In this document: positions 43,685 to 52,127 of the stretch, piece by piece | Position numbering within the stretch: position 1 is the first letter of the stretch | Layout: every line of letters begins with the position of its first letter | Source: CAVRJC01 sp963721435 | GTDB lineage: Bacteria > Actinomycetota > Acidimicrobiia > IMCC26256 > DASPTH01 | Direction of reading: 5' to 3' | DNA: 64,000 bases | Assembly: GCA_963721435.1 (NCBI GenBank) | Contig: CAVRJC010000012.1 | Span: forward strand, 372,001 to 436,000 | Notes under the pieces: model-generated | Told to the model about the DNA's origin: nothing | Seen by the model: the letters and a program-made list of their open reading frames with translations, nothing else | Database searches by the model: none | Program-made: the position numbers and the translations under genes

Positions 43685-44784
43685 GGGGCATCGTGTACGT
43701 GGGCGACGGGAAGGCCGAGCTCACCGACGAGCTGACCGTGCGCGACCCGGGGCCGGGTGAGGTCCTGGTGCGGCTGGTCGCGTCGGGCCTGTGCCACACC
43801 GACATCTCGGTGCTCGACGGCACCATCCCCTGGCCGGCGCCGTCGGTGCTCGGTCACGAGGGCGCGGGAGTCGTCGAGCAGATCGGCGAGGGCGTCACCC
43901 TCGTCGCCGTCGGCGACCACATCGTGCTCTCGACCATTGCGAACTGCGGCATGTGCCGCATGTGCAACACCGGCCATCCCACGCGCTGCCGGCAGTCGAT
44001 CGGCAACCGCGCCGAGCGCTTCCTCTACAAGGGGCAGCCCGCGGGGAACTTCGCGGGCACGTCGACGCTCGCCGAGTACACGGTGATCCGCGAGCTGCAG
44101 GCGGTGAAGATCGACAAGGACGTGCCGCTCACCTCCGCGTGCCTGATCGCGTGCGGCGTGATGACGGGCGCGGGATCCGTGTGGAACGGCGCGCAGGTGC
44201 AGCGCGGCGACACGGCCGCGGTGTGGGGCCTTGGTGGCGTGGGACTCAGCGCGATACAGGCGCTCGTCGTCGCCGACGCCTACCCGGTCATCGCCATCGA
44301 CACCCTCGCCCACAAGGAAGCGCTGGCGCGCGAGTTCGGCGCGACGCACTTCGTGCTCGCCGACGGCGACGTCCCCGCCAAGATCCGTTCGATCGTGCCC
44401 TTCAGTGACACCGCCGACATGGGGCCGTTCGCGGCGGGCGGCGTCGACTGGGCGTTCGAGTGCAGCGGGCATCCGGTCGCGCTGCGCGCCGCCATCGACT
44501 CGCTCGAGTGGGGCGGCACCGCGGTGATCGTCGGGGTGCCGGCGCAGGGCACCGAGATCTCGGTGCCGGTGAACCCGATGGTGCACCTCGACCGTCGCAT
44601 CATGGGTGTGCGCTACGGCGAGTCCCGCCCGCGCCACGACATCCCGCTCATCGTCGGCCTCTACCAGCAGCACCGTTTCAAGCTCGACGAGATGGTCACC
44701 CGCACCTACCCGCTCGAAGACTGGGAGCAGGCCATGCACGACATGCACGCGGGCGAGCTCGCACGCGGTGTGCTGCTGTTCTGA
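43681..44784 (+). CDS. Zn-dependent alcohol dehydrogenase (class III-like MDR)
   Basis: 367 residues. Catalytic zinc ligands are Cys38 (SGLCHTD) and His59-Glu60 (GHEGAG); structural zinc cysteines are in NCGMCRMCNTGHPTRC. GLGGVGLSAIQ is the NAD-binding loop. It is the Zn-containing, long-chain type related to formaldehyde dehydrogenases and mycothiol/NDMA-dependent enzymes. It is translationally coupled to the amidohydrolase and convergent with the next gene. Presumably oxidises an alcohol intermediate of the cluster. Confidence 0.9.
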   Translation: MRGIVYVGDGKAELTDELTVRDPGPGEVLVRLVASGLCHTDISVLDGTIPWPAPSVLGHEGAGVVEQIGEGVTLVAVGDHIVLSTIANCGMCRMCNTGHPTRCRQSIGNRAERFLYKGQPAGNFAGTSTLAEYTVIRELQAVKIDKDVPLTSACLIACGVMTGAGSVWNGAQVQRGDTAAVWGLGGVGLSAIQALVVADAYPVIAIDTLAHKEALAREFGATHFVLADGDVPAKIRSIVPFSDTADMGPFAAGGVDWAFECSGHPVALRAAIDSLEWGGTAVIVGVPAQGTEISVPVNPMVHLDRRIMGVRYGESRPRHDIPLIVGLYQQHRFKLDEMVTRTYPLEDWEQAMHDMHAGELARGVLLF

Positions 44785-44792
44785 GCGTCTGA

Positions 44793-46457
44793 TCAGCCGA
44801 GTTTCGGCGCGATGGACGCGAGGTGGTCGTGCACCGAGCGCACGGCACTCGAGCCCTCGCCGACGGCGGCCGCCACCCGCTTGAGCGAACCGTGGCGCAC
44901 GTCGCCCACTGCGAACACCCCGGGCACCGACGTCTCGAACGGCAACGGGTCGCGCGCCGCGAACGCCGGCCCGCTCGCGACGGCGTCGGGCAGTGAGCGA
45001 TCGGTGAGGATGAAGCCCCGGTCGTCGAGCTCGACTGCGCCACCCAGCCACGCGGTCGCCGGATCGGCACCGATGAAGCAGAACAGGCCCGTGCACCCGA
45101 TGGTGCGCAGCTCACCCGTGCGGGTGTGCTCGACCGTCACGTGGTCGAGATGGCTGTCGCCCGTGAGCGCGCGCACCTCGGTGCACGCGAGGAGCTCGAT
45201 GCGCGGGTCGGCCTCGATCCGGTCGATGAGGTAGCGCGACATGCTCTCCGTGAGGTCGTTGCGCCGGATCGCGATCGACACCTGGCTGCCCTGCTGCGCG
45301 AGGTAGATCGCGGCCTGCCCGGCCGAGTTCCCGCCGCCGACCACGATGACGGGAAGCCCGGTGCACACGCGCGCCTCGAGATCGGTCGCCGCGTAGTAGA
45401 CCCCGGAGCCTTCGAAACGTTCGAGGTCGTCGACCGCGAGGCGCTGGTAGCGCGCGCCCGACGCGATGATCACCGCACGCGTCGGGATCTCACTGTCGTC
45501 GGCGAGCACGACCACCTGGAAGCCGTGCTCGACGCGCAGGCCCGCGACCTCGCACGGAGCGTTGAGATGGGCACCGAGCCGCATGGCCTGGATCGCGGCC
45601 GCAGCCGCGAGGTCTTCGCCCGCCACGCCGTTCGGGAAGCCGACGTAGTTCTCGATGCGCGAGCTCGTGCCCGCCTGGCCGCCGATGGCCACCGCGTCGA
45701 GCGAGATGGTGTCGAGCCCCTCGGAGGCGCCGTACACCGACGCCGCGAGCCCCGCCGGCCCGCTGCCCACCACGACGAGATCGAAGAGGTAGCCCGGCGA
45801 GCTGTGGAACGTGAGCCCGAGGTGCTCGGCGAACTCACCCGGAGACGGGTGGCGCAGCACCGCGGTCGGCGTGATCACCACCGGCGTGTCCGCCGCGCGG
45901 AGCCCCATGCTGGCCAGCAGCACGCCGACGTCGTCTTCGTCCTCGAGGTCGACGAACGAGTGCGCGAGCTTCGACCGCACCGCGAACGCGCGGAGGGCCA
46001 TCGCCTCCGACGAGAACCGTGAGCCGATGATCCGCAGCGCCTCGGTTCCGCCACCCTCGGCCAGGCGCCGGCGCCGCGCCATGAGCCCGCGGAAGATGGG
46101 ATCGGCGAGGTCGGGCTTGGAGCTCATGATGCGCCGGAACTCGGGGTTGGCGATCGCAATGACGCGCCCGGGGCGGATCACGCGCGCCGTGAGGTAGACG
46201 CGCTGGCCGGTCAACAGGTTGAGCTCTCCGAGGAACCGACCCGGCGTGTGGACCGCAAGGACTTCCTCGCTCTCTCGATCGGTTCGGACGATCTCGACTT
46301 CGCCCTCGAGGATCACGAAGAAGTCGTAGGTCGCGTCGCCGGCGCGGAAGAGCACGTCACCGACTTCGATGGCGCGCTCGCTCCCGAACTCCGCAAGCGC
46401 GGCGAGCTGCGGTGCATTGAACGTGAACGCCGCGTCGCCGACGAGCGGGTCGGTCAT
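44793..46457 (-). CDS. cNMP-binding domain fused to thioredoxin-reductase-like flavoprotein
   Basis: 554 residues. Residues 10-130 are a cyclic-nucleotide-binding fold (GDVLFRAGDATYDFFVILEGEVEIV, GRFLGELNLLTGQR). A linker region (about 135-215) leads to a pyridine nucleotide-disulfide oxidoreductase with VVVGSGPAGLAASVYGASEGL, a NAD-binding VVGGGNSAGQAA and FAVGDVRHGSLKRVAAAVGEG. The CxxC of true thioredoxin reductases is replaced by YYAATDLEA, so it cannot reduce thioredoxin in the usual way. A signal-gated redox enzyme is the likely role. Confidence 0.87.
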   Translation of the reverse strand: MTDPLVGDAAFTFNAPQLAALAEFGSERAIEVGDVLFRAGDATYDFFVILEGEVEIVRTDRESEEVLAVHTPGRFLGELNLLTGQRVYLTARVIRPGRVIAIANPEFRRIMSSKPDLADPIFRGLMARRRRLAEGGGTEALRIIGSRFSSEAMALRAFAVRSKLAHSFVDLEDEDDVGVLLASMGLRAADTPVVITPTAVLRHPSPGEFAEHLGLTFHSSPGYLFDLVVVGSGPAGLAASVYGASEGLDTISLDAVAIGGQAGTSSRIENYVGFPNGVAGEDLAAAAAIQAMRLGAHLNAPCEVAGLRVEHGFQVVVLADDSEIPTRAVIIASGARYQRLAVDDLERFEGSGVYYAATDLEARVCTGLPVIVVGGGNSAGQAAIYLAQQGSQVSIAIRRNDLTESMSRYLIDRIEADPRIELLACTEVRALTGDSHLDHVTVEHTRTGELRTIGCTGLFCFIGADPATAWLGGAVELDDRGFILTDRSLPDAVASGPAFAARDPLPFETSVPGVFAVGDVRHGSLKRVAAAVGEGSSAVRSVHDHLASIAPKLG

Positions 46458-46483
46458 CTCGTCACCTGACGATGCTCGCCCGT

Positions 46484-47194
46484 TCAACCGGACGGGCCGA
46501 AGCGCTCGACCCTGATGCGATCGGTGCCGACGCCCGCGGCGACGAGCAGATCGCTCGCGGCGTCGGCGAACCCCGACGATCCGCACACGTACGCGGTCGC
46601 GTCGGGCAACAGGGCCGGCGCCAGGTCGTCGACCGTGAGCCGGCCCGGCGGGCGCGTCGCCGACGGGGGCGCGTCGCGCGTGTAGACGATCGTGGTCTCG
46701 GGGCCCGCGACCTCGTCGGCGTAGGAGAGGTCGGCGGGTGAGCGCACCGACACGACGAGCCGAACGAGCTCGGACGAACCGGCCGCGCGGGCCATACGGA
46801 GCATCGCCATCAGCGGGACGATCCCCGATCCCCCACCGAGCAGCACTGCCGGCGTCGCGCCGTCCCACACGAACCAGCCGCCGATGGGGCCGCGCACCTC
46901 GAGCTCGTCGCCCACCTCCACGACCTCGTGCAGGAACGAGGACACCTCGCCGCCTTCGAGGCGTTCGACGGTGAGCTCGAACTCATTGGTGCCGTCGGGC
47001 GCCGACGCGACCGAGTACGAACGCGACGCGGTGTAGCCGTCGGGCGCGGTGAGGCGCACGACATAGTGCTGACCCGCGCGGTGGTTGGTGGGCTGATCCA
47101 CCGCGAAGCGGAACGTCTTCGTTCGTGCGTTCTCGTCTCGGATCGCGAGCACACGTGCGGACTTCCACGGTGACGCAGGCTCGGCGTCGGCCAC
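46484..47194 (-). CDS. Ferredoxin-NADP reductase-like FAD oxidoreductase
   Basis: 236 residues from a GTG. RSYSVASAP (FAD-binding RxYS), LLGGGSGIVPLMAMLR (NAD(P) GxGxxP) and AYVCGSSGFADAASDLL with the terminal RVERFGPSG identify an FNR-type reductase without a ferredoxin domain. It starts 5 bases after the stop of the sulfite-oxidase-type gene, so it probably supplies or takes electrons for that molybdoenzyme. Confidence 0.88.
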   Translation of the reverse strand: MADAEPASPWKSARVLAIRDENARTKTFRFAVDQPTNHRAGQHYVVRLTAPDGYTASRSYSVASAPDGTNEFELTVERLEGGEVSSFLHEVVEVGDELEVRGPIGGWFVWDGATPAVLLGGGSGIVPLMAMLRMARAAGSSELVRLVVSVRSPADLSYADEVAGPETTIVYTRDAPPSATRPPGRLTVDDLAPALLPDATAYVCGSSGFADAASDLLVAAGVGTDRIRVERFGPSG

Positions 47195-47199
47195 GCGCG

Positions 47200-47808
47200 T
47201 CAGTCTCCCTGGTACCGCTGCTCGAGCCACGGGTCGCCGCGGTCGTGATAGCCGTTCCGCTCCCAGAAGCCGGGCTCGTCGTGGTCGAGCACACGCAGGC
47301 CGGCGACGAACTTGGCGCTCTTCCAGAAGTACAGGTGCGGGACGAGCAGCCGCGCGGGACCGCCGTGCTGCGGCGAGAGCGGCTTGCCGTCGACCTCCCA
47401 CGCGACCCACGCCTTGCCGCCGGTGACGTCGGCGAGGGGCAGGTTGGTCGTGTAACCGGTGTGCGAGAACGCGAGCACGTGCGTCGCGGCCGGGAGCGGA
47501 CGCGCGATGTCGAGGAGCGTGTCGACGGAGACGCCCGTGAACGTCATGTCGAACTTCGACCACGTGGTGACGCAGTGGATGTCGCCGTGGTAGGTGGATC
47601 CCGGGAGCTTGTGGATCTCGTCCCACGTCCAGGTCGTCTCCTGCTCGACCAGACCCTCGATGCGGAACGTCCAGGTGTCGGTCGAGAGCTTGGGCGTGAC
47701 CTCGGCCGTGAGCACCGGCCAGCTGTTGCCCGTGTCGTACTGGCCGGGAGGCAGTCGCTCGCTGCGCTCCGGGTGCGCGCGTCCCGTGAACCCCCGCGTG
47801 ATCTTCAT
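47200..47808 (-). CDS. Sulfite oxidase-type molybdopterin protein (short, cytosolic)
   Basis: 202 residues. DIHCVTTWSKFD contains the Moco thiolate ligand Cys79, and LPLADVTGGKAWVAWEVDGKPLSPQHGGPARLLVPH is the conserved second half of the Oxidored_molyb domain. There is no Tat signal, so unlike MsrP it should act in the cytosol. The neighbouring FNR-like gene suggests an NAD(P)H-linked pair. Substrate (sulfite, sulfoxide or other) unknown. Confidence 0.88.
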   Translation of the reverse strand: MKITRGFTGRAHPERSERLPPGQYDTGNSWPVLTAEVTPKLSTDTWTFRIEGLVEQETTWTWDEIHKLPGSTYHGDIHCVTTWSKFDMTFTGVSVDTLLDIARPLPAATHVLAFSHTGYTTNLPLADVTGGKAWVAWEVDGKPLSPQHGGPARLLVPHLYFWKSAKFVAGLRVLDHDEPGFWERNGYHDRGDPWLEQRYQGD

Positions 47809-47977
47809 GCGCCCATTCTTGCCGCTGGCTTCCGTCGCGGCCCAGGGCCGGCGCGCCGCGTGCGGAACCCGCGTCGACGCCCGAGCGACGCGTGAGCGAC
47901 GGGCTCGGGCACAATGTTGGTCCAATGGCGACGCGGTCGAGTTCGAGCGAGCCATTCCGAGGTACAAGGAGCGGTTG

Positions 47978-49156
47978 ATGGCTGAAGTCGTGATCGTGGA
48001 GGCGGTGCGCACCCCGGTGGGGCGGCGCAACGGCGGGTTGTCGTCGATGCATTCGATCGACCTGCTGGCGGCGGTGCAGGCCGAGGTGCTCGCGCGTGCG
48101 GGTGTGGATCCGGGCGAGATCGGCCAGGTCGTGGGCGGGTGCGTGGGCCAGGTCGGGATGCAGGCGATGAACGTGACCCGCAACGCGTGGCTCACCGCGG
48201 GCCTGCCGATGGAAGTCGCGGCGACGACGGTCGACGCGCAGTGTGGTTCGTCGCAGCAGGCCACCAACCTCGCGTACGCGATGGTCGCGTCGGGCGTCGT
48301 CGACGCTGCGGTCGCGTGTGGTGTCGAGCTGATGAGCCGGGTGCCGATGGGCTCCACGATCCCGAAGGACCCCAACGTCGGGAAGCCCGTCAACAAGAAC
48401 TACTGGGCGCACTACGAGTTCACGTCGCAGTTCGAAGGCGCGGAGCGCATCGCGGAGACACGCGGGCTCACCCGCGCCGACTGCGACGCGTTCGGCAAGC
48501 AGTCACAGGACCGCGCGGCGCGTGCGTGGGCCGAGGACCGCTTCGGCACCCAGATCCTCGAGATCGACGCACCCGATGTCGGCGACGACGGGAAGCCGCT
48601 CGACACGACCCACCGGGTCGCGCGGGACGAGGGCCTGCGCGAGACCACGATCGAGGGTCTTGCGTCGCTCAAGCCGACCGGCCGTCCGGACGGCGTGCAC
48701 ACCGCGGGCACGTCGTCGCAGATCGCGGACGGTGCTGGCGCGGTGCTGCTCATGACCCGCGAGAAGGCAACCGCGCTCGGGCTCAGCCCCCTCGCCACGA
48801 TCGTCGACGTCTGCCTCGTGGGTTGCGACCCGGTCCTCATGCTCGAGGGACCGATCCCCGCGACCCAGAAGCTCCTCGACGACAACGGCCTGACCATCGA
48901 CGACATCGACATCGTCGAGATCAACGAGGCGTTCGCGTCAGTCGTGCTCGCGTGGGAGCTCGCCCACAAGGGCGACATGGAGCGCGTCAACCCCAACGGT
49001 GGCGCCATCGCCCTCGGTCACCCCCTCGGCGGCACCGGCGCCATCCTCACCACCAAAGCCGTCCACGAGCTCCAACGCTCCGACACCGAGCACGCCATCG
49101 TCACCATGTGCTGCGGCGGCGGCCTCGGCACCGGCACCCTTCTCCGGCGAGGCTGA
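47978..49156 (+). CDS. Acetyl-CoA acetyltransferase-like thiolase
   Basis: 392 residues. The nucleophile Cys89 is in DAQCGSSQQA; the C-terminal motifs NEAFAS, GGAIALGHPLGGTGA and CCGGGLGTG supply the catalytic His and second Cys. Degradative thiolases of this type cleave 3-ketoacyl-CoA. The start ATG at 47978 gives MAEVVIVEAVRTPVGR, the standard beginning. It is monocistronic, divergent from the sulfite-oxidase-type gene over about 170 bases that hold no recognisable feature. Confidence 0.92.
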   Translation: MAEVVIVEAVRTPVGRRNGGLSSMHSIDLLAAVQAEVLARAGVDPGEIGQVVGGCVGQVGMQAMNVTRNAWLTAGLPMEVAATTVDAQCGSSQQATNLAYAMVASGVVDAAVACGVELMSRVPMGSTIPKDPNVGKPVNKNYWAHYEFTSQFEGAERIAETRGLTRADCDAFGKQSQDRAARAWAEDRFGTQILEIDAPDVGDDGKPLDTTHRVARDEGLRETTIEGLASLKPTGRPDGVHTAGTSSQIADGAGAVLLMTREKATALGLSPLATIVDVCLVGCDPVLMLEGPIPATQKLLDDNGLTIDDIDIVEINEAFASVVLAWELAHKGDMERVNPNGGAIALGHPLGGTGAILTTKAVHELQRSDTEHAIVTMCCGGGLGTGTLLRRG

Positions 49157-49338
49157 CACCGGCGCTCAACACTTCGCGTTGCCGTCGATCGTCGTGGCGC
49201 CGACTGCGGCGGTCATCGCATGCACGACGCGATCCGTCTCCGTGTGGGACACCACGACCCGGCCTTCGGGCTCGACGAGGCGCTGCGATGACCACCTGAG
49301 ACCGCCGCAGTTCTGGCGCGAGCGTGAGGACTCGCGAC

Positions 49339-49568
49339 TCAGGAAGGCGGATCGAGTGATGCTGCTTCGGGCAGGGTTGGTTCGAAGAGCTCGATGGGGT
49401 TGCCGGATGGGTCGTCGAGGACGATCTGCTCTGCCCGGCACCTGACGCTCCGGTGAGCAGCGATGTCGGTGCTGGATGCATGTCTTCGTGGAAACCGAGG
49501 TGCCGGCAGTAGAAGGCGATCGCCTCGTCGACGTTGTCCACGATGTAGCGCACGCTGACAGTCGCCAT
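49339..49568 (-). pseudogene. Decayed VOC (glyoxalase-like) gene, minus strand
   Basis: The N-terminal half MATVSVRYIVDNVDEAIAF...GFHEDMHPAP is intact, but after SLLTGASGAG the frame changes and only the last part (QIVLDDPSGNPIELFEP) remains. Roughly 45-50 residues of the usual middle are missing, so both a deletion and a frameshift are needed. A further unexplained open stretch follows at 49166-49270 (VVVSHTETDRVVHAMTAAVG). Confidence 0.65.
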
Positions 49569-49639
49569 CGGCAGCAGCCTCCACTCGTGGAGCGGCTTCG
49601 TCGGCCAAAGCTTACGACTCGTCGTTGACTGTTCGCCCC

Positions 49640-49711
49640 AGACCGGTTGCATGATCCGGACGACATCCAGCTCGAACTCTTCTTCGATCCGTCGACGAGG
49701 GCCCGGTGATC
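49640..49711 (+). pseudogene. C-terminal remnant of a VOC gene, plus strand
   Basis: The plus-strand reading HDPDDIQLELFFDPSTRAR then TGA is a typical VOC C-terminus with the DPDxIQLELF motif, but nothing recognisable precedes it. It lies head-to-head with the decayed minus-strand VOC gene. The 49157-49728 interval therefore holds remnants only. Confidence 0.45.
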
Positions 49712-49728
49712 GCCGGTGCGGCCAGGAG

Positions 49729-50271
49729 CTACGTCAGCCGGGTCTGGTCGTTGCGACGGTCTTCCAGCCAGTCGGGGAGGTCGATGGGCGGGTTCGGGAG
49801 CGGCGTGACGCCGCGCTCCGTGAGCAGGCGTGAGAACTCCTCGTGGTCGCTGGCCCACGAGCGGCCGTCGCCCATCGTCACCTCGAACAGCTCGACGCCG
49901 TCGGGGCCCGCGACGTACGGGCCCGCGGCCGCACCCTCGGGCAGGTCGATGTAGGTGCCGACGGTGCACCACCGGTCGCCGCACCACATCCCGCCCTCGA
50001 GCACGTACATGAGGTGATGGCCGAGATGACCGTGCCGGTGCACGATCACGTCGGGATCCCACGACGTGTGCAACGTGACGAACGGCGGGTCGCGGCTGAT
50101 GACGAACCAGCGGTCCCACACCGAGCGCTCGGAGCCGTCGGGATGGAGCTGCGCACGCACGCGTTGGGGCTTCACGTCGTCGAAGTGGAGGAACGACGCT
50201 TCGACGCCCGGCTTCTCGACCATCGGGTCGGTCATCGTCTCGATCGTGGTCTGGTCGTCGTGAGTGTCCAT
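49729..50271 (-). CDS. Cupin-domain protein
   Basis: 180 residues from the ATG at 50271. A single cupin barrel is suggested by VTLHTSWDPDVIVHRHGHLGHHLMYVLEGGMWCGD (His-rich metal motif) and the second motif near VGTYIDLPEGAAAGPYVAG. Candidate ligands are the histidines of HRHGHLGHH. Possibly a dioxygenase or sensor; no substrate assigned. It is divergent from the MarR gene at 50309 (37 bases between starts). Confidence 0.75.
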   Translation of the reverse strand: MDTHDDQTTIETMTDPMVEKPGVEASFLHFDDVKPQRVRAQLHPDGSERSVWDRWFVISRDPPFVTLHTSWDPDVIVHRHGHLGHHLMYVLEGGMWCGDRWCTVGTYIDLPEGAAAGPYVAGPDGVELFEVTMGDGRSWASDHEEFSRLLTERGVTPLPNPPIDLPDWLEDRRNDQTRLT

Positions 50272-50308
50272 GCACTGCAGCCTACGGACGCGACGTAGGG
50301 TGCGCGCC

Positions 50309-50878
50309 ATGCCCGAGACCCGTTGGCTCGACGACGACGAGCAACAGACCTGGCTCGCGTGGGTGTTCTCGACCCGCCTCGTGTGGGAGGAGCTCGAACG
50401 CGACCTGCAACGCGACGCCAAGATGCCGTACGGCTACTACGAGATCCTGGTGATGCTCTCGAACGCTCCCGACCGGTCGCGCCGGATGAGCGAGCTCGCC
50501 GACATCACGCAGTCGTCGCGCAGCCGCCTGTCACATGCAGTGGCGCGCCTCGAGAACCTGGGGTGGGTCCGCCGCGACCGTCATCCGAGCGACCGCCGCG
50601 GCGCGATCGCGGTGCTCACCGATGACGGCTTCGCCGCGCTCGAAGCCGCGGCACCGGGCCACGTCGAGAGCGTGCGCCGGCACCTCTTCGATCAATTGTC
50701 TCCCGAGCAGGTCACGGCCCTACGCGACATCAGTGACACGCTCCTCGAGCACCTCCTGCCCCTCGCGCGCAGCCGCGGCGACCAGCGCGCGCCGATCCTC
50801 GACGAGGAACGCTCCCGGCTGAGTGCAGCGGGAAGCAGGCTCAGCGCTGCTGGAGGAACTCCCCGAACTGCTCGATGA
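50309..50878 (+). CDS. MarR family transcriptional regulator
   Basis: 189 residues. MPYGYYEILVMLSNAPDRSRRMSELADITQSSRSRLSHAVARLENLGWVRR and the wing DRRGAIAVLTDDGFAAL make a complete MarR winged helix. The start ATG at 50309 is the first with homology. It is divergent from the cupin gene, which is a likely target. The tail (about 165-189) is low-complexity Ser/Ala/Arg and overlaps the end of the convergent DegT gene by 38 bases. Confidence 0.88.
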   Translation: MPETRWLDDDEQQTWLAWVFSTRLVWEELERDLQRDAKMPYGYYEILVMLSNAPDRSRRMSELADITQSSRSRLSHAVARLENLGWVRRDRHPSDRRGAIAVLTDDGFAALEAAAPGHVESVRRHLFDQLSPEQVTALRDISDTLLEHLLPLARSRGDQRAPILDEERSRLSAAGSRLSAAGGTPRTAR

Positions 50879-52044
50879 CGTAGTTGATGCCCTCGTCGTC
50901 GATCGCGTGGCTCATGGGCAGGATCATGCCGCCGGTCATCACGAGGTCGGCGTTGGGCATGCCGCCTTCGGGTGCGCGGTAGTTGACGTTCTTCATCATC
51001 GGCTGGCGCGCCGCGTTGCCCGTCCACACGGTGCGGGTGTCGATGGCGCGCTCCTCGAGGTAGTGCTGTACGTCGCTGCGGGTGAAGCCGCCGTCGGGCC
51101 GCACGATGATCGGGTAGCACAGCCACGCGGTGTCGAGCTCGGGCGTCTGCCGCGGCGGGATGATCCGGTCGGCGTGCTGCGCGAAGAACTCGCTGTACAT
51201 CGCGAAGTTGCGCTGGCGCCGCGCGTAGTTCACGCGGCAGCTTTTCGAGCTGGCAGAGGCCGAACGCCGCGCCCATCTCCGACGGCTCGAAGTTCCAGCC
51301 GAGCTCGTCGAAGATGAACATGTTGTCGTAGTGGATGCCGTCGATGTCTTCCCAGAAGTTGCGCTCGCCCTGGCGCGACCCGTACAGCTGCACCTCGGAG
51401 CGACGACCCCAGCGGCGCAGCAGCAGCCCACGGTCGCGGAGCGCCTCGTCGTCGAGCACCACCATGCCGCCGTTGCCCGCGCACGTGATGATGTGCGAGT
51501 TGGCGAAGCTGGTGAGGCTGATGTCGGAGCGTGAGCCGGTCGGTGTGCCGCGCAGCGTGTGGCCGAGCGCGTCGCACGAGTCTTCGACGACGAGCAGGTC
51601 GTGCTGGTCGGCGATCGCGCGCACAGCGTCCCAGTCGGGACCGTTGCCACTCAGGTTGGGCAGCAGGATCGCGCGCGTGTTCGAACTGATGAGCTCCTCG
51701 ATCTTCGCGACGTCAGTGTTGAACGTGTCGGGCTCGACGTCGACGAGCACCGGCACGAGCCCCGCGCGCACGAGCGACGAGATGTCGGTGGAGAACGTGA
51801 GCGTGGAGGTGATGACCTCGGAGCCGGCGGGCAGATCGAGCAGCTCGACCGCGAGGTACAGCGCCGACGAGCCGGAGTTCACCATGATCCCGGACGACTT
51901 GCCGAAGAGCGTGGCCACCCGGCGTTCCATCTCCGCGACGTTCTTGCCGATCGCGAACGCGGTGACGCCGCCGTCGAGGACCTCCATCACCGCGTCCTTC
52001 TCGGCCTGGTCGTGCACGCTTCCCGAGTACAGGACACGCTTCAT
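50841..52044 (-). CDS. DegT/DnrJ/EryC1-fold PLP protein with His in place of Lys (frameshifted)
   Basis: SGSSALYLAVELLDLPAGSEVITSTLTF and VVEDSCDALGHTLRG are DegT family motifs. At the PLP-lysine position the sequence reads SFANSHIITCAGNGGMV, giving His184 as in sugar 3-dehydrases (ColD, RfbH). The Fe-S cysteines of RfbH are absent. The first frame ends at LCQLEKLP and the next continues RVNYARRQRNFAMYSEFF to EFLQQR; one extra base near 51235 explains this. Joined length about 400 residues. Likely a PLP-dependent dehydratase rather than an aminotransferase. Divergent from the aldo/keto reductase. Confidence 0.83.
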
Positions 52045-52127
52045 GGGGCTCCCCCGACTCTCGACTCCGGATATGGTGTAATGATACAACAACTCGTCGA
52101 GTCGCGCTACCCCTCGGAGGCACGTTC

